From: an uncultured Clostridia bacterium
Lineage (GTDB): Bacteria; Bacillota; Clostridia; Oscillospirales; Ruminococcaceae
Assembly (NCBI GenBank): GCA_947586185.1
Contig: CANPXN010000001.1
Coordinates: 124,001-188,000, forward strand
Direction: 5' to 3'
Length of the DNA stretch: 64,000 nt
The translations under genes and the position numbers were made by a program. Shown piece after piece: positions 35,216-43,772 of the stretch. Each line of letters begins with the position of its first letter. The first letter of the stretch is position 1. The notes beneath the pieces were generated by a model. It was not told the origin of the DNA. It was given only the letters and a program-made list of their open reading frames with translations, and did no database searches.

Positions 35216-36535
35216 CTATTTATTAGCCTTTTTAAGCTTCCTTTTCTGACCGAAATTAAGAGATATTGTGAATATCTTATCCGAAGTAAATATCTTCAAT
35301 GCAAAGAACATACATATAATAAACAGTACGACCTGATAAGCAAGACCTCCCCAATAGAGGGTCATGTTTCCGAACATGATATTGTTCATTGCCGTAAAGG
35401 TATGAGTAAACGGAATAGCATACAAAAGGGTTCTTACAGCCGGTGAAAGGAGATTGATGTCATATATCATTGATACAAGATAAGGGATCATAGCGCATAC
35501 CATAATAGGCATAAGCACAGTCTGAGCTGACTTAGCATCGTTTACAAGTGCGCCCAGTATAAGCGATACCGCAAGGCATACAAGAATGGTCATGAACATC
35601 TGGAGTCCCACAAGGACATATCCGCTGACTCCGATTTTAAGTCCCAAGTCTTTCATTATGTCATTTACAGTAAGAGCCTCTCCGATAACGGAAGCGTCAA
35701 TTTCACCTTCAAGGAACGAGCCCATATAGCCCTTGAAACCGAGCATATAGATAGCGGCATTGATAAGAGCCACAATTGCAGCAGCAAGCATTTTTGAGAA
35801 AAGGACTGATATTCTTGATACCGGAGCTGAAAGCAGTGTTTCAAGAGTTCTGTCTATTTTTTCCGTGGAGATTGCAGTGATGATCATTTGTGAAGTAAAC
35901 ATTACAAGAATGAATACTACGATAGGGATGACCATACTTTGAGTAGAAATAAGACTTGAAATAGTTTCAGAGCTGATTGCCGCAGATTTATCCTTTACGA
36001 CGGTGACTTCGTTTATGCTTAAAGGAGAATCTATAAGCGCTGTTTCCTCAGCGGTAAGTCCGTTTTTAGTCATGATATACTGTTTTGTAGTATTTTCCAT
36101 TATTTCAACGGCTGCCGAAGATTTATCGTTAAGTGAAGCAAGAGCGGAAGAGCTTTGCATTGAGCTTATCTTTTCGATAACGCCGCTTTTGCCGCTTTCA
36201 GTAACCTCCTTTGTGAACCCCTCAGGAATTATTATAAGGTTTTCAACGTCAAGGTCCTGTAGCAGCTGTGCTCTGTCCGAGGAATCGCCCTCTAACTCTT
36301 TTACTTCAAAGCCTGCATCGGATACAGCCTTTATAAGCTGCTTTGTATAATCGGTTTTGTCATGGTCGCAGATGTTAACGGTTCCTGTATCAGAGCCAAC
36401 ATCGTCCATAACGCTTGAGGTGATCTGTCCGATAGCCAGAAGCATTGCAAAGGTAATTACAAGTCCGATTATCATTTGTTTGTTTATAAGCTCACGCAGT
36501 TCTTTTTTCAGCAGATTAAGGAACTTCATTTTCAT
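35216..36535 (-). CDS. ABC-2 type exporter permease (NatB/YhaP-like)
   Basis: 439 residues. One N-terminal membrane helix (MIIGLVITFAMLLAIGQI) is followed by a large extracytoplasmic domain (~40-180) and then a cluster of about five helices (~195-420) including VIPIVVFILVMFTSQMIITA, with the conserved ISTEKIDRTLETLLSAPVSR segment of this family. It forms the channel of an efflux pump with the ATPase encoded upstream, whose end overlaps its start by 20 bases. The substrate is unknown; related pairs export sodium, peptides or drugs. Confidence 0.88.
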   Translation of the reverse strand: MKMKFLNLLKKELRELINKQMIIGLVITFAMLLAIGQITSSVMDDVGSDTGTVNICDHDKTDYTKQLIKAVSDAGFEVKELEGDSSDRAQLLQDLDVENLIIIPEGFTKEVTESGKSGVIEKISSMQSSSALASLNDKSSAAVEIMENTTKQYIMTKNGLTAEETALIDSPLSINEVTVVKDKSAAISSETISSLISTQSMVIPIVVFILVMFTSQMIITAISTEKIDRTLETLLSAPVSRISVLFSKMLAAAIVALINAAIYMLGFKGYMGSFLEGEIDASVIGEALTVNDIMKDLGLKIGVSGYVLVGLQMFMTILVCLAVSLILGALVNDAKSAQTVLMPIMVCAMIPYLVSMIYDINLLSPAVRTLLYAIPFTHTFTAMNNIMFGNMTLYWGGLAYQVVLFIICMFFALKIFTSDKIFTISLNFGQKRKLKKANK

Positions 36536-37256
36536 TCACCACCATTTCAAATACTTCTTCAAGGTTTGCAGCGTTGTATCTTTCTTTAAGCTCATCTATC
36601 CTTCCAACGGTATGGAGAATACCACCTGAAATAATTCCTACACGGTCGCTAACATATTCAATTTCCAGCATATTGTGTGAGGAAAGAAGGAAGGACATGC
36701 CGTCCTCATGGGCAAGCTTTTTTATCATTTTTCGTATTTCAAGCGCATTAATAACATCAAGACCGCTTGTTGGTTCATCGAGTATGGCAAGCTTAGGTCT
36801 GGTCATAACAGCTCTTGAAAGCAGGAGCTTTCTTATCATGCCTCTGCTGTAGCTTGCAATCTTTTCATCAAGTCTTTCACCCAGACTACTCATTTCAGAA
36901 GCTCTGTTTACGAACTCATCCGCCTGATTTTTGGTGTCAGCAAAGATGCCAGCCATAAATTTAAGGTATCCCTTTCCGGTCATGGTCTTATATGCGCCGG
37001 CTTCGTCCGGGAGATATGTAATACATTCCCTTACCTTGTCTGGCTCGCTTATAATGCTGTGTCCGTCAACAAGTACATTCCCTGCCGTAGGTTTAATAAG
37101 CGTTGAGATCATTCGTATAGTAGTTGTTTTTCCTGCGCCATTAGGGCCGATAAGTGCAAATATCTCCCCTTTGCCGATAGTAAAGGAAATTTTATTTGCA
37201 GCAAGCACTTTTGAGTATTGCTTACTAAGTTCCTTTACTTCAAGAACATTCGCCAT
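36516..37256 (-). CDS. ABC exporter ATPase
   Basis: 246 residues, ATG after GGAGGACAC. Walker A is GPNGAGKTT (~38-46), the signature region is SYSRGMIRKLLLSRA (in place of LSGGQ), Walker B is PKLAILDEPTSG, and the H-loop is LLSSHNM. It is most like NatA/CcmA-type exporters. Expression probably responds to the structured leader at 37257-37402, which carries a short peptide frame. Confidence 0.92.
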   Translation of the reverse strand: MANVLEVKELSKQYSKVLAANKISFTIGKGEIFALIGPNGAGKTTTIRMISTLIKPTAGNVLVDGHSIISEPDKVRECITYLPDEAGAYKTMTGKGYLKFMAGIFADTKNQADEFVNRASEMSSLGERLDEKIASYSRGMIRKLLLSRAVMTRPKLAILDEPTSGLDVINALEIRKMIKKLAHEDGMSFLLSSHNMLEIEYVSDRVGIISGGILHTVGRIDELKERYNAANLEEVFEMVVNENEVP

Positions 37257-37402
37257 TTTGTGTCCTCCTTCAATTTAGGGGATATACCCCTTCATTCAAC
37301 ATGGGCAAAGTTATTCAGTGAGGGACTGTATCACTCACTGAATACGGAAATGCTCCCAAGCCTAAGAGGCGGGGACATCTTGCCTCAAGTTATATTTTCT
37401 GA
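37257..37402 (-). promoter_or_regulatory. Structured leader with hairpins upstream of the ABC exporter
   Basis: Read on the minus strand from about 37401: a GAGGC/GCCTC hairpin, a perfect 11-bp hairpin TATTCAGTGAG/CTCACTGAATA (37344-37334 with 37322-37312), and GGGG-TATAT-CCCC (37290-37278) just before the exporter ribosome site. The string GTCCCTC in the loop and right arm of the 11-bp hairpin could also pair, with a bulge, to GAGGAC of the ribosome site. The layout is that of an attenuator. Confidence 0.6.
37331..37378 (-). CDS. Putative 15-residue leader peptide (uORF)
   Basis: ATG at 37378 with GAGG four bases upstream encodes MSPPLRLGSISVFSE and stops with TGA exactly after the left arm of the 11-bp hairpin. 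Leader peptides that control resistance and export genes by ribosome stalling have this arrangement; Pro-Pro and the RLxx start are compatible with stalling. Supported by position and ribosome site only. Confidence 0.45.
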   Translation of the reverse strand: MSPPLRLGSISVFSE

Positions 37403-37407
37403 TACTC

Positions 37408-37436
37408 ATTATACACTATTTGTCGCTTTATGTCAA
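37408..37436 (-). promoter_or_regulatory. Consensus sigma-A promoter of the ABC exporter
   Basis: On the minus strand a perfect TTGACA (37436-37431), a 17-base spacer and a perfect TATAAT (37413-37408). Such a strong promoter ahead of a structured leader suggests control after initiation. Confidence 0.85.
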
Positions 37437-37511
37437 CGGTAAACCGTTAATATATAAATAAAAAAAGTGTTATCATAACTTAGGGAAGGTTTTTACTGTC
37501 CTAAAAGAGGT

Positions 37512-37687
37512 AAGGCAACACCGCACAAAGCACGCCTGACGGCTTTGCACACATCTTGCTTGCATATTTTTCGTCATATCACACAAAAATCTCTTGACAT
37601 ACGACAGTATGCCTGCGAGCTTTTTATGCAATCTGACGAAAAATCTGACTGCGCAATCTGTACACAATCTTTGTGCGGTGTTGCCTT
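37512..37687. mobile_element. Miniature inverted-repeat element, copy 2 (intact)
   Basis: 176 bp bounded by perfect 19-bp terminal inverted repeats, AAGGCAACACCGCACAAAG and CTTTGTGCGGTGTTGCCTT, extended by one more T/A pair. A second perfect 11-bp inner repeat (ATTTTTCGTCA/TGACGAAAAAT) makes it able to fold end to end. It has no coding capacity of its own. It is near-identical to 1075-1274 and has short relatives at 10804 and 37963. A transposase is not present in the window. Confidence 0.8.
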
Positions 37688-37721
37688 AAATCCTTTATTG
37701 AAAATAAAGGGGAGAGCGGTT

Positions 37722-37964
37722 TTGAATATATCACAAGCGGTTGCCGGGAGAATTATTGAGCTTTGCAGAGAGCATGGCATAACTGTAAATAAGCTGTGTA
37801 CGCTTTCAGGTGTAACCCAGTCCACAGTTAATGATATAGTAAATCACAGAGCAAAAAATATTGGTATTGTAACCATAAAAAAGCTCTGTGACGGATTTGA
37901 TATTACTATCACAGAATTTTTTGATACGGAATATTTCAGAAAACTTGAGCAGGAGATATACTAA
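37722..37964 (+). CDS. Short XRE-family helix-turn-helix regulator
   Basis: 80 residues from TTG 37722 with AAAGGGGAG upstream; longer frames would run into the repeat element and are not credible. Almost the entire protein is a Cro/CI-type five-helix domain: LCREHGITVNKLCTLSGVTQ then STVNDIVNHRAKNIGIVTIK (recognition helix around QSTVNDIV), ending KKLCDGFDITITEFFD. It likely binds DNA as a dimer. It sits alone between two members of the inverted-repeat family; its stop codon is part of the right-hand one. Confidence 0.85.
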   Translation: MNISQAVAGRIIELCREHGITVNKLCTLSGVTQSTVNDIVNHRAKNIGIVTIKKLCDGFDITITEFFDTEYFRKLEQEIY

Positions 37965-38011
37965 GGCAATACTGCACAAAGCCATCAGGCGTGTTTTGTG
38001 CGGTATTGCCT
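37963..38011. repeat. 49-bp deletion derivative of the inverted-repeat element
   Basis: AAGGCAATACTGCACAAA pairs with TTTTGTGCGGTATTGCCT. The right 34 bases are the reverse complement of the left end of the element at 37512 with four changes, so this hairpin consists of two inverted left ends. It begins inside the XRE stop codon. Confidence 0.75.
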
Positions 38012-38047
38012 AAAAAGGCGGTTCACTTTGTGCGAACCGCCTTTTTT
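38012..38047. terminator. Bidirectional terminator between XRE gene and ftsH
   Basis: A perfect 13-bp stem AAAAAGGCGGTTC / GAACCGCCTTTTT with a 9-base loop, with A- and T-runs on both sides. Confidence 0.9.
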
Positions 38048-38048
38048 G

Positions 38049-40016
38049 TTATTCATTTGTTTCCTTTGAATCTTCTGAATCTGAATCGGTTGTTTCCTCT
38101 GTGTGAGTTTCATCTGTATGAATCTCTTCTGCTTCCGGAGTTTCCGGCTTATCGTCAAGAATACTCATATCCATTTCGCCGCTCATCAGTTTTTCAAAGT
38201 CAATATTGTCGATCTTTTCAAACTTCATAAGGTATTTAGCAAGGATGTGAAGCTGGTCGATATGGGCGTTAAGAATATCCTTAGCGCGCTCATAGCCGTC
38301 TTCAATGATCTCACGCATCTCGTCGTCAATTTCAGCAGCTACATTTTCTGAATAATTTCTTGAGCTGTTGAAGTCTCTTCCAAGGAAGACCTCGCTCTGG
38401 TCGTTTCCGTATACCATAGGGCCAAGTCTGTCGCTGAAACCATATCGTGTGACCATATTTCTTGCAATAGCAGTTGCACGTTCAATATCGTTTGAAGCGC
38501 CTGTTGAAATATCCTCGAGAATGAGCTTTTCAGCAACACGTCCGCCAAGGAGCGTAACAATATTTTCACGCATTTCTGTTTTGCTTACAAAGGTCTTGTC
38601 ATGCTCCGGCAGTGACATTGTATAGCCGCCTGCCATTCCACGAGGGATAATTGAAACCTGATGAACCTTATCCTGAGTATCGCAGTAATAGGTGCAGACT
38701 GCATGACCTGCCTCATGATAGGAGGTAAGTCGCTTTTCCTTTTCTGTAACAACACGTGATCTCTTTTCAGGACCAGCAATAACCTTGATTGTAGCCTCTT
38801 CAATATCCGGCTTTGTAATAGCCTTTCTGTTTGCTCTTGCTGCAAGGAGTGATGCCTCGTTTACAAGGTTTTCAAGGTCTGCGCCTGTGAATCCGGCAGT
38901 ACCCTTTGCAATATCGTCAAGCTTAACGTCAGGACCAAGGGGTTTGTTTCTGGTATGAACCTTTAGTATTTCTTCACGTCCCTTTATATCCGGATAGCTT
39001 ACTACGATCTGTCTGTCAAATCTTCCTGGACGCAGCAGAGCCGGGTCGAGAATATCACGTCTGTTAGTAGCAGCAATTACAATAACGCTTTCATTGCCTG
39101 TAAAGCCATCCATTTCAACAAGGAGCTGGTTCAGAGTTTGTTCACGCTCATCGTGTCCACCGCCGAGACCGGTTCCTCTTTGACGTCCGACAGCGTCTAT
39201 TTCATCAATAAAGATGATGGCAGGAGCGTTTTTCTTTGCCTGTTCAAAAAGGTCACGAACTCTTGAAGCGCCGACACCTACGAACATTTCAACGAAATCC
39301 GAACCGGAGATCGGGAAGAATGGGCATCCTGCTTCGCCGGCAACGGCCTTTGCAAGGAGTGTTTTACCTGTACCCGGAGGGCCGAGCAGGAGTACTCCCT
39401 TAGGGATACGAGCGCCTATATCGCTGTACTTCTTAGGATTTTTAAGGAAGTCAACGATTTCTTCCATTTCATGTTTTTCCTCATCAGCGCCTGCAACGTC
39501 TGCAAAGGTAACTTTTTTACCTCTTGAAGCCTGATTCTTAACATTGGCTTTTCCGAATGAGGTATATTTTCCGCCGCTTCCTGTCTGCTTCATCATGAAG
39601 TAGAAAAGCACGACTCCCATTACCAGTAGCAGTACAGTTGGGATCACCGAAAGAAGCCATGAATTGTCCTTGATTTTGTAATAATCCTGTTCAAGAGGTT
39701 TGTCCTTGTGCTTTGCATTGTACTCCTCACGATAATTTTCAGTATCATTGAGGAAGAGCTGAACATGAGGAACCTCATAGGTATATTTTTTATCATCGCC
39801 TTCAAGCTTGTATACAAGCTCTCCTGTTCCCAGATCCAGTGTGTAGGAGGTTACTTTATACTCGTCAAAGTACTTGATGACCTCAGAATATTCTTTTCTG
39901 TTTCCGGACTGAGCCATATTTGTGAAGATGAGCATTACTGCAATGATCAGTACTGCTGCAACAGCGATATAAGCTGCCAGTCCTTTGCTGTTTCTGTTAG
40001 GTGTCAATAAATTCAC
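38049..40016 (-). CDS. ftsH: ATP-dependent zinc metalloprotease FtsH
   Basis: 655 residues. Two N-terminal membrane helices flank a ~90-residue outside domain. The AAA+ domain has [17 protein letters not shown] (Walker A), [15 protein letters not shown] (Walker B) and the second region of homology [18 protein letters not shown]. The protease site is [10 protein letters not shown] with the third zinc ligand further on. The C-terminus is an acidic Glu/Thr/Asp tail. It degrades membrane and short-lived proteins. The GTG at 40016 is used here; the in-frame TTG at 40007 is better spaced from GGAG and may be the true start. It follows hpt by 13 bases, as in many Firmicutes. Confidence 0.96.
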   Translation of the reverse strand: MNLLTPNRNSKGLAAYIAVAAVLIIAVMLIFTNMAQSGNRKEYSEVIKYFDEYKVTSYTLDLGTGELVYKLEGDDKKYTYEVPHVQLFLNDTENYREEYNAKHKDKPLEQDYYKIKDNSWLLSVIPTVLLLVMGVVLFYFMMKQTGSGGKYTSFGKANVKNQASRGKKVTFADVAGADEEKHEMEEIVDFLKNPKKYSDIGARIPKGVLLLGPPGTGKTLLAKAVAGEAGCPFFPISGSDFVEMFVGVGASRVRDLFEQAKKNAPAIIFIDEIDAVGRQRGTGLGGGHDEREQTLNQLLVEMDGFTGNESVIVIAATNRRDILDPALLRPGRFDRQIVVSYPDIKGREEILKVHTRNKPLGPDVKLDDIAKGTAGFTGADLENLVNEASLLAARANRKAITKPDIEEATIKVIAGPEKRSRVVTEKEKRLTSYHEAGHAVCTYYCDTQDKVHQVSIIPRGMAGGYTMSLPEHDKTFVSKTEMRENIVTLLGGRVAEKLILEDISTGASNDIERATAIARNMVTRYGFSDRLGPMVYGNDQSEVFLGRDFNSSRNYSENVAAEIDDEMREIIEDGYERAKDILNAHIDQLHILAKYLMKFEKIDNIDFEKLMSGEMDMSILDDKPETPEAEEIHTDETHTEETTDSDSEDSKETNE

Positions 40017-40029
40017 TCCATTCTTTCGT

Positions 40030-40569
40030 CTATGTATTTGATGTTTTCAAAACGCCTATATAAGGCAGATTTCTGAACTTTTCTCCGTAGTCAAGACCAT
40101 ACCCCACAACAAATTTATCGGGTATTACGAATCCTGACCAGTCGGGCTCTATATCGGCAATGCGCCTTGAGGGTTTGTTCAGAAGAGTACATATTTTCAA
40201 AGACGCCGGTTTTCTTTTTTCTATGATGCCCCTTACTTCCTTTAGAGTAAGTCCGGTGTCGATGATATCCTCGATTATAAGGACATGTTTTTCAGCGATA
40301 CCGGTTGAAATATCCTTTAGGACTTTCACTTCACCGGAGCTGATCGTACTACTATTATAACTTGAAACACTCATAAAGTCAATTTCAACAGGAATTTTTA
40401 TTTCCCTCATTAAATCAGCGAAAAATATTACAGAGCCTTTGAGGGGACAAATCAGTATAAGCTCCTTTCCGCTGTACGCCTCTGTAATAAGCTTTCCAAG
40501 TTCCTTTACTCTTTCCGAGATATCCCCAGCGGAATAGAGTACACTTTCAATATTATGCCCGGGCTGCAA
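40030..40569 (-). CDS. hpt: Hypoxanthine-guanine phosphoribosyltransferase
   Basis: 179 residues, TTG start. It makes IMP and GMP from hypoxanthine and guanine with PRPP. The PRPP-binding motif is [13 protein letters not shown] (~95-107); [15 protein letters not shown] is the N-terminal loop, and [20 protein letters not shown] is the base-binding C-terminal part. The gene starts two bases after the tilS stop; tilS-hpt-ftsH is a conserved order in Firmicutes. Confidence 0.95.
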   Translation of the reverse strand: MQPGHNIESVLYSAGDISERVKELGKLITEAYSGKELILICPLKGSVIFFADLMREIKIPVEIDFMSVSSYNSSTISSGEVKVLKDISTGIAEKHVLIIEDIIDTGLTLKEVRGIIEKRKPASLKICTLLNKPSRRIADIEPDWSGFVIPDKFVVGYGLDYGEKFRNLPYIGVLKTSNT

Positions 40570-40570
40570 T

Positions 40571-41887
40571 TTATATCACGTCCTTTATTTCAACAGTCAG
40601 AATTTTTTCAGTCTTTTCATTTGCCCTGACTCTTTCTGCAATTCCGGCGCCTTCCATAAAAATAAGACCCTTATCGTCTGCAAGAAAGTGAATGAAAGAC
40701 CTTTTATCGGGTTTTATTCTTTCATTCAGAATTTTTTTTACGGAAGAAGTAAAGCTCCTTCCCGCAAGATTTATTTTATCCCCGTATTTTCTGCCCCGTA
40801 ATATAATGCAGCCCGATATTTTATCATAATCCATATATATTGTGCCGGGCTGCGGCAAAGCGTTATGATCCTGAATTTTTATAACGCATTTTTTGCCATC
40901 AAAAAGTGTGTATTCCCCCTGAGAAACCTGAATTTCTCTTTGCGCTTGCTTAACAGATGTGCGCTCAATAAAGAGAATGCCCTTATTTGAGGTGATATAA
41001 ACGTTTTTTATTATATTGATTTTTCCGCCATGCAGAACAATATCGTCTGCGGCGTTTATTTTTTCCATGCTCACAGGAAGATTTTCTTCTTTGAAAATCC
41101 TCACAAGACATCTTTTTCGTATAACCCGGTCGTAATTTTTAAGCCCTGAAAAGGAACTGCGCCCGGTTTTGCATTTATTATAAGCCTTATCCGCAAGGGA
41201 TTGCAGATATCTGTCTTCTTCAGCCATAAGCTGAGTGTTGGCTGAAATAGTTTTAAAAAAGCTTTCATTGATTTTTAAAATTTCCGGTATAACTCTGTGT
41301 CTTATGCGGTTTCTTGAATAGTCATCGGAAAGATTGGTTGAATCAGTAACATAGCTCTGATTCTGCTCTTTCAGAAAGCTTTCCACATCTGCTCTTGTTT
41401 CATAGATCAGGGGTCTTATTATATTATCCCTGACTGGAGGTATACCGCAAAGACCTTTTATTCCGGAGCCTCTTGCCATATTAAAAATAATAGTTTCTGC
41501 ATTATCAGATGCAGTATGAGCTGTTGCAAGCTTTCCGCATCCGGTATGCTCCAGCAGAAGCTTATATCGAATATCTCTTGCCGCCTCTTCAATGGACTTT
41601 CCGCTTTTTTCTGCATATGACGGAACGTCTGCATGAACGCAGTAAAATTCAACACCATGTTTTTTACACAGGCTGCGGCAGAACTCCTCATCTCTGTCAG
41701 CCTCCCTGCCTCTGATCATGTGGTTTATATGGAAAGCGTCAAGACTAAATCCAAGGCTGTCCTTAATTTTCAGCAGGATAAGCAGAAGACATACGCTGTC
41801 AGCTCCTCCGGAAAGGGCAGCGGTAACCTTGTCGTCGGTTTTAAGCATATTGAATTTTTTAATAGTTCTGGTTACTCTTTCAGTCAA
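40571..41887 (-). CDS. tilS: tRNA(Ile)-lysidine synthase
   Basis: 438 residues, TTG start five bases after GGAGG. The N-type ATP pyrophosphatase loop is AALSGGADSVCLL (~23-35), followed by HINHMIRGREADRDEEFC and the family motif TAHTASDNAETIIFNMARGS. The middle and C-terminal RNA-binding domains (~220-438) include DKINLAGRSFTSSVKKIL. It converts C34 of the tRNA(Ile2) anticodon to lysidine, needed to read AUA. Essential in most bacteria. Confidence 0.95.
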   Translation of the reverse strand: MTERVTRTIKKFNMLKTDDKVTAALSGGADSVCLLLILLKIKDSLGFSLDAFHINHMIRGREADRDEEFCRSLCKKHGVEFYCVHADVPSYAEKSGKSIEEAARDIRYKLLLEHTGCGKLATAHTASDNAETIIFNMARGSGIKGLCGIPPVRDNIIRPLIYETRADVESFLKEQNQSYVTDSTNLSDDYSRNRIRHRVIPEILKINESFFKTISANTQLMAEEDRYLQSLADKAYNKCKTGRSSFSGLKNYDRVIRKRCLVRIFKEENLPVSMEKINAADDIVLHGGKINIIKNVYITSNKGILFIERTSVKQAQREIQVSQGEYTLFDGKKCVIKIQDHNALPQPGTIYMDYDKISGCIILRGRKYGDKINLAGRSFTSSVKKILNERIKPDKRSFIHFLADDKGLIFMEGAGIAERVRANEKTEKILTVEIKDVI

Positions 41888-41899
41888 TTTGGCCTCCGG

Positions 41900-43264
41900 T
41901 CAATTTGCAGGTACCTGGTCAAAATCCGCATTTGAAAAGCGGGTAAACTGACCGTCCCACATGAGCTTTACTGTGCCTGTATCGCCGTGACGGTTTTTTG
42001 CAACAATGCACTCGGATACATTTGGTTGAGTGCTTTCCTTATTGTAATATGCGTCACGGTAAAGGAAGATAACAATATCTGCGTCCTGCTCGATAGAGCC
42101 TGATTCACGCAGATCTGACAGCATAGGACGCTTGTCCTCTCGGCTTTCAACTCCACGGTTAAGCTGTGATAGTAGTACAACCGGAATATCAAGCTCTTTA
42201 GCCATGATCTTAAGCTGTCTTGTAATCTCAGAAATGATCTGAACACGGTTTTCAGTTTTAAGGGTAGAGCCTAAAAGCTGTAGGTAGTCGATAACTACCA
42301 GTCCCAGATTTTTTATACGCCGAAGCTTTGCCTTGATCTGCTGGACGTTTGTTCCGGCAGTATCGTCAAGATATATCGGCATACCGCACAGCACATCTGC
42401 GCTTGACGCAAGCCTTACCCAGTCGTTTTCAGACAGATGACCGCTCCTGAGCTTGTTTGAATCCACAAGAGCCTCTGTTGAAAGCATTCTTGTTGCAAGC
42501 TGCTCTTTGGACATTTCAAGTGAGAATACCGCAACGTCCTTTCCTGCACGTCTTGCAACGTTTGTAGCCATGTTAAGGGCAAAGGAAGTTTTACCCATAC
42601 CCGGACGAGCAGCCACAAGTATAAGGTCGGAACGGTTAAGACCTGTTGTGATCGTGTCAAGGTAAGTAAATCCGGTTTTTGCTCCCAAATACTTATCCTT
42701 GTCAGGACCTGAGATCTTCTGGAGCCTGTCCCATGACTCAAAGATAACATCGCTTATTGGAGTAAGTCCTTTTACGTCCTTGCCTTGGCGAATATCAAAT
42801 ATCTTCTGTTCTGCGGAGTCCAGTAATGTCTGAGCCGTGTTGTGACCTAAAGCGACCTCGTGGAGAATGTCCTTAGCAATGACTGCAAGGCTTCTGATGT
42901 AATATTTTTCCGCTGCAATCTGACAGTAGCTGTCGATATTATCAACGGAAGGCACCATATTCACAAGGTTTGCAAGGTATGTTCGTCCCTCCTGAGGCGT
43001 ATCGAAAATACCTGCCTTCATGGCTTCATTGAGAACAGTTATAATATCGGCTTTAGTGCCTGAGGTAAACATTCTCAGCATTATATCAAATAAAGCACGG
43101 TGCTGCTCGTTATAAAAGCTTTCAGGCTTTATTTTCTCAAGTACTGTTGAGATAACTGACTGATCAATAAGAATAGCGCCAAGAATAGTCTGTTCAGCTT
43201 CAAGGCTGTAGGGCAGCTCACTGTCAGTCATCTGCAAATCGTTATATTCCATTATGTTCTCCAT
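41900..43264 (-). CDS. dnaB: Replicative DNA helicase DnaB
   Basis: 454 residues. The N-terminal primase-interacting domain starts at LPYSLEAEQTILGAILID, and the C-terminal RecA-like domain has ILVAARPGMGKTSFALNMA (Walker A), LVVIDYLQLLG (Walker B) and the arginine-finger region LSQLNRGVESREDKRPMLSD. It unwinds DNA at the replication fork. ATGs at 43264 and 43252 are both possible. It lies in the usual gdpP-rplI-dnaB order. Confidence 0.96.
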   Translation of the reverse strand: MENIMEYNDLQMTDSELPYSLEAEQTILGAILIDQSVISTVLEKIKPESFYNEQHRALFDIMLRMFTSGTKADIITVLNEAMKAGIFDTPQEGRTYLANLVNMVPSVDNIDSYCQIAAEKYYIRSLAVIAKDILHEVALGHNTAQTLLDSAEQKIFDIRQGKDVKGLTPISDVIFESWDRLQKISGPDKDKYLGAKTGFTYLDTITTGLNRSDLILVAARPGMGKTSFALNMATNVARRAGKDVAVFSLEMSKEQLATRMLSTEALVDSNKLRSGHLSENDWVRLASSADVLCGMPIYLDDTAGTNVQQIKAKLRRIKNLGLVVIDYLQLLGSTLKTENRVQIISEITRQLKIMAKELDIPVVLLSQLNRGVESREDKRPMLSDLRESGSIEQDADIVIFLYRDAYYNKESTQPNVSECIVAKNRHGDTGTVKLMWDGQFTRFSNADFDQVPAN

Positions 43265-43275
43265 ATATTCCTTAA

Positions 43276-43297
43276 GGCAGTCCCTTAGAAGACTGCC
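43276..43297 (-). repeat. Hairpin between rplI and dnaB
   Basis: GGCAGTC and GACTGCC form a 7-bp stem with an 8-base loop; with the adjacent TTAAGGC it resembles the ends of the dispersed repeats. It lies just before the dnaB ribosome site AAGGA and could separate translation or stability of the two cistrons. Confidence 0.5.
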
Positions 43298-43309
43298 CCG
43301 GTAAAAATA

Positions 43310-43756
43310 TTATCCCTCAGTAACGTCAACGGTTACCTTTGCTGACACGCCCTGATAGAGCTTTATATCAGCCTCGTAAGTACCAAAATTTTTAATATCG
43401 CCTTTAAGGGATATTTTCTTTTTATCTATTTTCTGACCATACTGTTTTTCGATAAGCTCAGCTATGTTTCCGGCAGTAATCGAGCCGAAAAGTCTTCCGT
43501 TAGAGCCTGCCTTGGCAATAGCCTTAACAGTTTTTCCGTTAATAGCCTTTGCAGTATTTTCAGCGTTTTGCTTTTCAACATCCTTTTTATGCTGTGCCGA
43601 AGCGTTCTGTCCGTCAAGGAGGTTCATGTTTTTAGGAGTTGCCTCCACAGCAAGACCCTTTCCGATAAGGAAGTTTCTTGCATATCCATCGGATACATTT
43701 TTTACTTCTCCCTTTTTGCCTGAGCCTTTTACATCCTGTAAGAAAATAACTTTCAT
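43310..43756 (-). CDS. rplI: 50S ribosomal protein L9
   Basis: 148 residues. The typical opening [20 protein letters not shown] and [17 protein letters not shown] (rRNA-binding N-domain) are followed by the long central helix and the C-terminal domain ([20 protein letters not shown]). It stabilises the ribosome near the L1 stalk. It lies 16 bases after gdpP. Confidence 0.97.
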   Translation of the reverse strand: MKVIFLQDVKGSGKKGEVKNVSDGYARNFLIGKGLAVEATPKNMNLLDGQNASAQHKKDVEKQNAENTAKAINGKTVKAIAKAGSNGRLFGSITAGNIAELIEKQYGQKIDKKKISLKGDIKNFGTYEADIKLYQGVSAKVTVDVTEG

Positions 43757-43772
43757 TTATAACATATCCTTT

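Noticed and set aside
37545-37721. Longer start for the XRE gene
   Set aside because: It would translate through the inverted-repeat element; the TTG at 37722 has a good ribosome site and matches the domain start.
37500-38047. Lone XRE regulator as a prophage remnant
   Set aside because: No integrase, structural phage genes or attachment-site repeats nearby; only the miniature repeats flank it.
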